From: an uncultured Streptococcus sp.
GTDB lineage: Bacteria; Bacillota; Bacilli; Lactobacillales; Streptococcaceae
NCBI RefSeq assembly: GCF_959025735.1
Contig: NZ_CAUFJQ010000094.1
Span: 1 to 7,159 of the forward strand
DNA: 7,159 nucleotides
Direction: 5' to 3'
In this document: one piece after another, positions 1 to 5,146 of the stretch
Numbering within the stretch: the stretch's first letter is position 1
How the letters are laid out: every line of letters starts with the position of its first letter
Made by a program: the position numbers and the translations under genes
Notes under the pieces: generated by a model
What the model saw: only the letters and a program-made list of their open reading frames with translations
Database searches by the model: none
What the model was told of the DNA's origin: nothing

Positions 1-164
1 AAATCTCGGCGAACAGTAGCAGAGTCAATCCCAATTGCATCCGCAATTTGCTTGGAATTGGCGCGCTCTATTTTTTCAGAGTTAAAGCGTTTAAAAATGC
101 GGTAGTAGAGCGATAAGCGTTTTGCTGTTGCGCGTGGAATTGGAGTATTTTTATCATGTTTCAC
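1..164 (-). CDS. rex: Redox-sensing transcriptional repressor Rex, N-terminal part (runs off the left edge)
   Basis: Rex is a cytoplasmic DNA-binding repressor that senses the NADH/NAD+ ratio and, when NADH is low, blocks fermentation and NADH-reoxidation genes. Only the first 54 residues are present. They form the N-terminal winged-helix DNA-binding domain and contain the family-typical stretches ATAKRLSLYYRIF (about residues 13-25), ERANSKQIADAIGID (33-47) and SATVRRDF, where the recognition helix lies. The Rossmann NADH-binding domain is beyond the window. I placed the start at a GTG codon (164-162). It is in frame with the conserved sequence and has an AAAGG ribosome binding site about 10 bases upstream; the ATG visible 7 bases further in is in another frame. 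The gene is transcribed leftward from its own promoter, after the terminator of the preceding operon. The family is recognised from sequence memory and the start is well supported. Confidence 0.93.
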   Translation of the reverse strand, partial: MKHDKNTPIPRATAKRLSLYYRIFKRFNSEKIERANSKQIADAIGIDSATVRRD

Positions 165-186
165 AATATCACAACCTTTCCCTCTT

Positions 187-215
187 ATTGTATAGGAAGA
201 TTGTGAAAAAATCAA
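187..215 (-). promoter_or_regulatory. rex promoter with a candidate Rex half-site operator in the spacer
   Basis: Reading leftward, a -35 box TTGATT (215-210) and a -10 box TACAAT (192-187) are separated by exactly 17 bases. This predicts transcription starting near 180, about 16 bases before the rex GTG. The spacer carries TTGTGAA on the plus strand (201-207), which equals one half of the Rex consensus TTGTGAA-N4-TTCACAA. The other half is degenerate at this spot. A second TTCACAA lies at 160-166, across the rex start codon. The promoter call is from sequence match alone, and operator function is inferred. Confidence 0.6.
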
Positions 216-250
216 CTATCTAGAACGTTTTTTCAAAAATATTTTTGTCT

Positions 251-288
251 AAAGAAAAAGCTGATGGCGATGGGAGAGTTCCATCAGC
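251..288 (-). terminator. Rho-independent terminator of the prs2-desulfurase operon
   Basis: Reading leftward, an 8-base perfect stem GCTGATGG (288-281) pairs with CCATCAGC (267-260) around a 13-base loop, and is followed by a T-rich tail TTTTTCTT (259-252). It begins 7 bases after the stop codon of the last gene in the operon. It separates that operon from rex, so rex depends mainly on its own promoter. Confidence 0.85.
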
Positions 289-294
289 ATCGGC

Positions 295-510
295 TTAGTT
301 TTCAGCTTGTTCTACCTTTTTCAAAAAAGCATAGAGTCCATCGACTCGTCCAGTATAGGGGAGAGGATCTCCCTTGTATGTAATCGATACAATCTTATAA
401 TTGTCTGGCAAGGTCACACAGCCTGAAAAAGCAAGAATACAGGCTGCAAGGTTGGGGTAGGTAGTGGTCCGTTCCACCTGATAGGCGTCGATATAAGTTA
501 GGGTTACCAT
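295..510 (-). CDS. DUF4649-like small protein of unknown function
   Basis: This is a 71-residue protein with no signal peptide or membrane segment, presumably cytoplasmic. It resembles the small streptococcal family DUF4649, as I remember it: an N-terminal strand followed by DAYQVER, a central GCVTLPDNYKIVSITYKG and a C-terminal helix rich in charge. It has two cysteines, Cys24 and Cys31. The ATG start is one base after the stop codon of the DUF1831 gene. Its ribosome binding site, GAGG, lies within the last codons of that gene, so translation is probably coupled. It is the last gene of the operon and is followed directly by a terminator. No function is known to me. Position behind a cysteine desulfurase allows a role in sulfur handling, but nothing in the sequence proves it. 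Confidence 0.85.
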   Translation of the reverse strand: MVTLTYIDAYQVERTTTYPNLAACILAFSGCVTLPDNYKIVSITYKGDPLPYTGRVDGLYAFLKKVEQAEN

Positions 511-511
511 A

Positions 512-859
512 TTAGGCCTCAGTTTTGTTAAAAATTTCTCTCTCTACGAGACTATCCATTAAGAAATAAAATTTTTGTTGAATGATATCATTTTCTGGAT
601 TTTTAAAGATATTAACCAGGCGAAGTCCAGACTTGTCTGTAATATTGATTTTAAATCCAGTCAGATCTTTGTTGAAGATGATTTTTAACAAGAAACCTTC
701 GCCACTGTTTGGAACAGCTTCAAGCAAACGATTTAACTCGTAATTACCAACTTTTGTGACTGCAAAGGTATTGTCACGAAGGGTATATTTCTTAACGTTG
801 GGATGTAGACTATAGGTATATTTGCAGTCTTTCAATGAAACACTTGTTTCAAAAGCCAT
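512..859 (-). CDS. DUF1831 family protein, desulfurase-associated, function unknown
   Basis: This 115-residue soluble protein matches the DUF1831 family of Lactobacillales, recognised from the N-terminal region with SLKDCKYTYSLHPNVKKYTLRD (broken here as residues 8-29) followed by a KVGNYELNRLLE segment (36-47). One cysteine is present, Cys12. The fold is expected to be a small alpha/beta domain; a Lactobacillus member has, as I recall, a solved structure but no assigned function. The ATG start has a strong AGGAGA ribosome binding site 5 bases upstream, and only 9 bases separate it from the desulfurase stop. In Lactobacillales this family is often next to a NifS/IscS-type desulfurase, so a role as accessory or sulfur-relay partner is a reasonable but unproven inference. 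Confidence 0.88.
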   Translation of the reverse strand: MAFETSVSLKDCKYTYSLHPNVKKYTLRDNTFAVTKVGNYELNRLLEAVPNSGEGFLLKIIFNKDLTGFKINITDKSGLRLVNIFKNPENDIIQQKFYFLMDSLVEREIFNKTEA

Positions 860-868
860 ATTGTTCTC

Positions 869-1981
869 CTATGATAAAATTTCTTTAAGTTTTGCGAGGA
901 AGTCTTGAACCTCCTCTACGGTATTGAGTTCTGAAAAACTAATTCGAAGGGATTCTTTCAAGCGTGAGCTATCTTTTCCATAGAGTGCCTCTAGGACATG
1001 GCTGGGTTGAACTGTACCAGCGGTACAAGCAGAACCAGTGGATACGGAAATACCAGCTAAATCCAGTCTCATCAGCAAGACATCGTTTTGGACGCCTGGG
1101 AAGCCAAGATTCCAAACAAATGGAAGATGATCTTCACTCGCATTTACGTAGTAGTCGTAGGCTGCTAAACCATTAACTAGTTCTTGACCGAGTTTTTGAA
1201 CGTGGTGGAAATTTTCTTCTTGATGAAGTGTGGCTTGCTGTAGCGCAGTCGCCATCCCTACAATTGAAATGAGATTTTCCGTACTGGCTCTCATCTTACT
1301 TTCCTGATCGCCACCATGGATGAGATTATCAAAGTCTGGGACAGCTGCATAAAGGAAACCGACTCCCTTGGGGCCATGGAATTTGTGGGCAGAAGCACTG
1401 AGGAAATCAATTCCCAACTCTTCAGGATAGACAGGGACTTTCCCAATTGCTTGGACAGCATCAACATGAAAGGCAGCTGGATGATCTATTAAGAGTTTTC
1501 CGATTTCTTTAATCGGTAGAAGATCGCCTGTCTCGTTATTGGCAAACATGGTAGAGACAAGAATGGTATCCGGTCTAAGTGCCGCTTTGATATCACTAGC
1601 CTGAATGCGTCCATCTCTTGGTTGGACGATCGTAACTTCAAATCCGAAACGTTCTACAAGGTATTCAATGGGTTCGAGAACCGCATGGTGTTCCAAAGCA
1701 GTAGTAATGATGTGTTTGCCATCTGCTTGGTGTTTCAAGCAGTAGCCTTTTATAACGGTATTATTACTTTCAGATCCACCCGAAGTGAAGAAAATCCGAT
1801 TTGGAAGAGTATGGAGAGACTGCGCAATCTGCTCGCGAGATTCTCGGAGGAGTTTACTAGCCATCCGTCCATGAGCATGAAGGCTGGATGGATTTCCAAA
1901 GGTTGTCTTCATGGTTTCGGTCATCGCAGTGATGACTTCAGGTAGAAGGGGAGTTGTTGCGGCATTATCAAAATATATCAC
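869..1981 (-). CDS. Cysteine desulfurase, NifS/IscS-like (class I)
   Basis: This is a PLP-dependent enzyme that converts L-cysteine to alanine and carries the sulfur as a persulfide for Fe-S clusters or tRNA thiolation. The 370-residue chain is full length and shows the family landmarks in order: FDNAATTP near the N-terminus (4-11), GNPSS (29-33), TSGGSESNN (66-74), EHHA (97-100), the cofactor loop SASAHKFHGPKG with Lys200 as PLP-binding lysine, and the sulfur-accepting loop STGSACTAG with Cys319. Start codon is GTG at 1981; an ATG one base upstream meets TGA at once, and an AAGG ribosome binding site overlaps the prs2 stop codon 7 bases away. It sits second in the operon, 9 bases after prs2. 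It belongs with the NifS/IscS/YrvO-type rather than SufS. Related enzymes in Firmicutes often serve MnmA in making 2-thiouridine; no mnmA is in this window, so the acceptor is unknown. Confidence 0.93.
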   Translation of the reverse strand: MIYFDNAATTPLLPEVITAMTETMKTTFGNPSSLHAHGRMASKLLRESREQIAQSLHTLPNRIFFTSGGSESNNTVIKGYCLKHQADGKHIITTALEHHAVLEPIEYLVERFGFEVTIVQPRDGRIQASDIKAALRPDTILVSTMFANNETGDLLPIKEIGKLLIDHPAAFHVDAVQAIGKVPVYPEELGIDFLSASAHKFHGPKGVGFLYAAVPDFDNLIHGGDQESKMRASTENLISIVGMATALQQATLHQEENFHHVQKLGQELVNGLAAYDYYVNASEDHLPFVWNLGFPGVQNDVLLMRLDLAGISVSTGSACTAGTVQPSHVLEALYGKDSSRLKESLRISFSELNTVEEVQDFLAKLKEILS

Positions 1982-1990
1982 ATTAAGACC

Positions 1991-2947
1991 TTATTTCTTG
2001 TGGTAGGCAAATAGAGGACTAACAGGTTTTCTTTCTTGAATGCGAACAATAGCTTCAGCGATCAGTTCGCTAGCTGTCAGATAGTTAACATTTTTTGGTG
2101 TTGGTCCATTTGGAGCAACAGAATCGGTTACTAAAATTTCTTTGATCGGAGCTTGATCTAATAATTCAACAGCACCTTTAACAAATAAACCATGGCTTGA
2201 TACAGCATAAATTTCAGTAGCCCCTTCGCGTTCGACGATTTTCGAAGCTTCTGAGAATGTCTTCCCAGTGTTGAGGATATCGTCAATCAAGATTGCTTTC
2301 TTATCTTTGACATCCCCGATGATATAGCCATAATCACGGTCCGCATCATCTTGCTCGTAATCGATGATGGCAATCGGTGCATCAAGATATTCTGCTAAAC
2401 TACGAGCTCGTTTGACACCTGAGTTTTTAGGGCTGACGACAACGACATCTGAACCCGTTAGACTTTTGTTGATGTAGTGTTCTGCAAAAAGTGGAATGGT
2501 AAAGAGGTTATCCACGGCAATATCAAAGAAACCTTGAACCTGAACAGCGTGGAGATCGAGTGTGACGACGCGATCCACCCCAGCCTTGACCAACATATTT
2601 GCGACGAGCTTAGCTGTGATTGGTTCGCGAGGAGCGGCAGTTCGGTCTTGGCGGGCATAGCCAAAATAAGGCATGACCACATTGACAGTGTTTGCGCTAG
2701 CCCGTTGGCAAGCATCCACCATAATTAACAATTCCATCAAGTGATTGTTAACAGGAAAACTGGTTGATTGAATGATATAAATATCATATCCACGAACACT
2801 TTCTTCAATATTGACTTGGATTTCACCATCGGAAAACTGACGGGATGAAATTTTTCCAAGTGGAACCCCAGCGTGATCCGCGATTTTTTGCGCAATCTCT
2901 GGGTTTGAATTGAGAGAGAAGAGCTTCATATTTTTTTTATCTGACAT
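1991..2947 (-). CDS. prs2: Ribose-phosphate pyrophosphokinase paralogue 2 (divergent PRPP synthase)
   Basis: PRPP synthases transfer pyrophosphate from ATP to ribose 5-phosphate to give PRPP for purine, pyrimidine, NAD, histidine and tryptophan synthesis. The 318 residues cover the whole family length and keep SLNSNPE (11-17), RQFSDGE (36-42), YFGYARQDR (94-102), REPITAKL (107-114) and DLHAVQ (131-136). Several catalytic elements differ. The flexible-loop motif D-K-R-R-P-R is replaced here by DYEQDDADRD (196-205), PDHGG by PKNSG (173-177), and the ribose-5-phosphate loop DDxxDTGGT by DDILNTGKT (222-230). It matches the second streptococcal copy, named putative KPRS2 in databases as I recall. 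Start ATG at 2947 has GAGG 10 bases upstream; an alternative ATG at codon 7 lacks a comparable site. It leads an operon with the desulfurase. It may be catalytically weak or a regulatory subunit; see findings. Confidence 0.92.
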   Translation of the reverse strand: MSDKKNMKLFSLNSNPEIAQKIADHAGVPLGKISSRQFSDGEIQVNIEESVRGYDIYIIQSTSFPVNNHLMELLIMVDACQRASANTVNVVMPYFGYARQDRTAAPREPITAKLVANMLVKAGVDRVVTLDLHAVQVQGFFDIAVDNLFTIPLFAEHYINKSLTGSDVVVVSPKNSGVKRARSLAEYLDAPIAIIDYEQDDADRDYGYIIGDVKDKKAILIDDILNTGKTFSEASKIVEREGATEIYAVSSHGLFVKGAVELLDQAPIKEILVTDSVAPNGPTPKNVNYLTASELIAEAIVRIQERKPVSPLFAYHKK

Positions 2948-2985
2948 GTGATTCCAACCTCATTTAGATTTTTGATCTTAGCACT

Positions 2986-3014
2986 ATTTTAGCAAAAATT
3001 TGCGATAATTTCAG
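2986..3014 (-). promoter_or_regulatory. Promoter of the prs2-desulfurase operon
   Basis: Reading leftward, a -35-like CTGAAA (3014-3009, four of six consensus bases) lies 17 bases from TAAAAT (2991-2986). The -10 is preceded by TGC, giving an extended -10. Transcription would begin near 2979, leaving a leader of about 32 bases before the prs2 ATG. I find no convincing terminator between the CYTH gene stop and this point, so read-through from the CYTH gene is also possible. Confidence 0.6.
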
Positions 3015-3019
3015 CTATT

Positions 3020-3577
3020 TTACAATCTTTCCGCTAATCTAGCGATTTTATTTTTGGCTGCTTTGTAGACGATTCCATGGTCTGAAATGAACTGATAGAA
3101 ATTTTCTTCCTGCTCAGCAGTTTCCACCTCAATTTCCAACTCATAATCTTCAGTGTCTAGATAGAGACTGTGGTCTAGTGCCACCAAGCCTGCAGCTGTT
3201 TCTTTTTCGAATCGTTCTGTTGTCAGGCTTCCCCAGACAGCAAGTTGTTCAACTGGGATTCCTTTTGACTCCAAGAGGTTTTTGATTTCTCCATCAGGCA
3301 ACTGTTGTTGTTGAAGAATCTCCTTGGTTTCTTCTGGGCTGAGTGCTTGATTGTACTCAAAATGACCTACAGCTTCTGGAACTTTGAGAGTCAATTCAGT
3401 CTGATCTGTGAAAGTGCGCACCCGTAAGGCCATTTTTTCCTTGCGGATGAGCTGGTCGGGTGTATCGATATAGTGATTGGTTTGGACAACCAATTCTGTA
3501 TCAGCAAAAAGTGAAAGGAGGGATTGGTATTCCTCCTTGTCTAGCAAGGTTTTGTATTCAATTTCTAAATGGTTCAT
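3020..3577 (-). CDS. CYTH domain protein (YjbK-like)
   Basis: CYTH proteins form a beta-tunnel that binds triphosphate-containing ligands with metal ions; members include adenylate cyclases, thiamine triphosphatases and tripolyphosphatases. With the chosen start the protein has 185 residues and shows the diagnostic ExExK motif at Glu5-Glu7-Lys9, basic residues LRVR at 51-54, ELTLK at 61-65, Arg122, and the acidic strand YELEIEVE at 145-152. This is complete for the family. An upstream in-frame ATG at 3613 would add 12 residues but has no ribosome binding site; the ATG at 3577 has AAAGGA 7 bases upstream and starts right at the conserved motif. It lies back to back with relQ, as the B. subtilis homologue yjbK is near yjbM. 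The substrate cannot be read from sequence; inorganic tripolyphosphate hydrolysis is one plausible activity. Confidence 0.9.
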   Translation of the reverse strand: MNHLEIEYKTLLDKEEYQSLLSLFADTELVVQTNHYIDTPDQLIRKEKMALRVRTFTDQTELTLKVPEAVGHFEYNQALSPEETKEILQQQQLPDGEIKNLLESKGIPVEQLAVWGSLTTERFEKETAAGLVALDHSLYLDTEDYELEIEVETAEQEENFYQFISDHGIVYKAAKNKIARLAERL

Positions 3578-3612
3578 TTTGTGGTCCTTTGCTTTTTTTC
3601 GAAAGCGATTCA

Positions 3613-3621
3613 TGATATAAT
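3613..3621 (+). promoter_or_regulatory. Extended -10 promoter for the relQ-nadK-rluD-pta operon
   Basis: A perfect TATAAT (3616-3621) preceded by TGA forms an extended -10 box. The region 17 bases upstream is a run of T with little -35 resemblance, as is common for extended -10 promoters. The start would be near 3628, leaving a leader of about 45 bases to the relQ ATG. Confidence 0.6.
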
Positions 3622-3634
3622 AAGAGATGTGTTT

Positions 3635-3663
3635 ATTGTATACAAAAATGGTTCAGATTACAA
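3635..3663 (-). promoter_or_regulatory. Promoter for the CYTH gene
   Basis: Reading leftward, TTGTAA (3663-3658) and TACAAT (3640-3635) are separated by 17 bases, predicting a start near 3628 and a leader of about 50 bases. The -10 is part of a perfect 10-base palindrome TTGTATACAA (3636-3645). This promoter faces the relQ promoter at 3616-3621. Confidence 0.55.
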
Positions 3664-3672
3664 GGTGGTAGG

Positions 3673-4344
3673 ATGGCAATTGATTGGGAAAACTTCTTAG
3701 ATCCTTATATCCAAGCAGTTGGGGAATTGAAAATCAAACTGCGTGGGATTCGAAAGCAATATCGTAAGCAACAAAAGCATTCTCCAATCGAGTTTGTGAC
3801 AGGTCGTGTTAAGCCGATTGAGAGCATCCGAGAAAAGATGATCCGAAGAAATATTTCTGAAGAGAATCTGGCACAGGATATGCAAGATATTGCAGGTCTT
3901 CGCATCATGGTTCAGTTCGTAGACGACGTCGAAGAGATCCTAGAGGTTCTGAGACAACGGCAGGATATGCGCGTGGTCCAAGAGCGAGATTACATTCGCC
4001 ACAAGAAATCAAGTGGCTACCGGAGTTACCACGTCGTGGTCGAGTATCCGGTCGATACCATTGATGGTAATGAGACTATCTTAGCAGAGATTCAAATTCG
4101 GACCTTGTCCATGAATTTTTGGGCAACCATTGAACACTCGCTCAATTATAAATATAAAGGAGACTTTCCAGACGAGATCAAAAAACGCTTAGAGACGACA
4201 GCAAACCTGGCCTATCTCTTGGATGAAGAGATGGGGGCAATTCGGGATGCGATTCAGGAGGCTCAAGCCCTGTTTGATCCACTTCATCGTAAGTTAAATG
4301 ATGGCGTTGGAAATAGTGATGACACAGATGAAGACTACAGGTAA
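3673..4344 (+). CDS. relQ: Small alarmone synthetase, GTP pyrophosphokinase RelQ (YjbM/SAS1)
   Basis: This protein transfers pyrophosphate from ATP to GTP, GDP or GMP to make the alarmones pppGpp, ppGpp and pGpp in the cytoplasm. It is a 223-residue synthetase-only enzyme with no hydrolase, TGS or ACT domains, the length typical of RelQ. Visible family motifs are GRVKPIESI (44-52), DIAGLRIMVQF (72-82), RDYIRHKKSSGYRSYH (105-120) and AEIQIRTLSMNFWATIEH (138-155). Asp72, Tyr116 and Glu139 fall at the expected metal-binding, base-stacking and catalytic positions of SAS1. The C-terminus is strikingly acidic (DDTDED). RelQ is known to work as a homotetramer stimulated by pppGpp and, in Enterococcus, inhibited by single-stranded RNA. 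Start ATG has AAGGTGG just upstream. The gene heads the operon and overlaps nadK by 26 bases. Confidence 0.95.
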   Translation: MAIDWENFLDPYIQAVGELKIKLRGIRKQYRKQQKHSPIEFVTGRVKPIESIREKMIRRNISEENLAQDMQDIAGLRIMVQFVDDVEEILEVLRQRQDMRVVQERDYIRHKKSSGYRSYHVVVEYPVDTIDGNETILAEIQIRTLSMNFWATIEHSLNYKYKGDFPDEIKKRLETTANLAYLLDEEMGAIRDAIQEAQALFDPLHRKLNDGVGNSDDTDEDYR

Positions 4345-5146
4345 AAAAGTATCCATTATTCGCAATCGCAAGCGTCAAAGTGAAGAGGTTTTTCAGCAGT
4401 TGCGCTACAAGCTTAGGAAAAATAATTTTATTTTGACGGAGAAGCATCCGGATATTGTGATTTCAATTGGTGGTGATGGGATGTTGCTATCGGCTTTTCA
4501 CAAGTATGAACACCAGTTGGATCGGGTTCGCTTTATTGGTGTTCATACTGGACACTTAGGATTCTATACGGATTACTTGGATAGTGAAATTGATAAGCTC
4601 GTTGAGAATTTAAAGTATGATACAGGGGCTAAAGTTTCCTACCCTATTTTGAATGTCAAGATCACTTTCGACAATGGAGAAACCCGTACCATGAGAGCTT
4701 TAAACGAAGCGACGATTAAGAGAAGCGACCGGACCATGGTTGCTGATCTCACGATTAATGGAGTGGATTTTGAGCGCTTCAGAGGAGACGGGATTACCGT
4801 TTCGACTCCGACAGGAAGCACGGCTTACAACAAATCCTTGGGAGGAGCAGTCCTTCACCCAACTATTGAGGCGCTGCAGATTGCTGAGATCGCTAGTCTC
4901 AACAACCGTGTTTATCGTACCTTGGGTTCTTCTGTCATTGTCCCTAAAAAGGATAAGATTGAGATTACACCGACGAGACCTGGCTTTCACATTATCTCTG
5001 TTGACAATTCAACCTATTCTTACCGTAATATTGCAAAGGTAGAATACCAGATTGACAACCATAAGATTAATTTCGTGGCAAGTTCCAGTCACACCAGCTT
5101 CTGGAATCGGGTCAAGGATGCCTTTATCGGAGATGATAGAGAATGA
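4319..5146 (+). CDS. nadK: NAD kinase (NadK/PpnK)
   Basis: NAD kinase phosphorylates NAD+ to NADP+ using ATP or polyphosphate, and is the only route to NADP in most bacteria. With the start used here the protein has 275 residues and shows the nucleotide-binding GGDG at 51-54 followed by MLLSAFH, the NE pair in RALNEATIKR (126-135), and the long conserved segment GDGITVSTPTGSTAY (156-170) with NKSLGGAVLHP after it. Starts are possible at 4298, 4319 and 4328. I chose 4319 because a GG-containing site (TTGGAAA) lies 8 bases upstream and because MTQM openings occur in streptococcal homologues I remember; 4328 (272 residues) is also commonly annotated. The gene overlaps relQ at its start and the next gene by ATGA at its end, indicating translational coupling. 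Confidence 0.94.
   Translation: MTQMKTTGKKVSIIRNRKRQSEEVFQQLRYKLRKNNFILTEKHPDIVISIGGDGMLLSAFHKYEHQLDRVRFIGVHTGHLGFYTDYLDSEIDKLVENLKYDTGAKVSYPILNVKITFDNGETRTMRALNEATIKRSDRTMVADLTINGVDFERFRGDGITVSTPTGSTAYNKSLGGAVLHPTIEALQIAEIASLNNRVYRTLGSSVIVPKKDKIEITPTRPGFHIISVDNSTYSYRNIAKVEYQIDNHKINFVASSSHTSFWNRVKDAFIGDDRE

Noticed and set aside
1622..1945. 107-codon open frame on the plus strand inside the desulfurase gene
   Set aside because: It lies antisense within a full-length, well-conserved gene, has no ribosome binding site and no recognisable protein pattern.
2458..2728. Opposing short frames on both strands within prs2
   Set aside because: Both overlap the conserved PRPP-synthase region and have no start signals or family resemblance.
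2990..3005. Possible terminator hairpin after the CYTH gene
   Set aside because: The stem GCAAA/TTTGC is only 4 to 5 AT-rich pairs and overlaps the prs2 extended -10. No T run follows in the proper position.
3578..3613. Upstream ATG start of the CYTH protein (12 extra residues)
   Set aside because: No ribosome binding site precedes it, while the ATG at 3577 has AAAGGA at good spacing and begins at the conserved ExExK region. The extra residues would also be encoded over the relQ -10 region.
4178..4447. 89-codon minus-strand frame across the relQ-nadK junction
   Set aside because: It is antisense to two certain genes, without a promoter or ribosome binding site, and its translation has no domain pattern.
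4740..5042. 100-codon plus-strand frame inside nadK
   Set aside because: It is out of frame with the conserved NAD kinase sequence, and its Leu/Arg-rich translation looks like a frame shadow.
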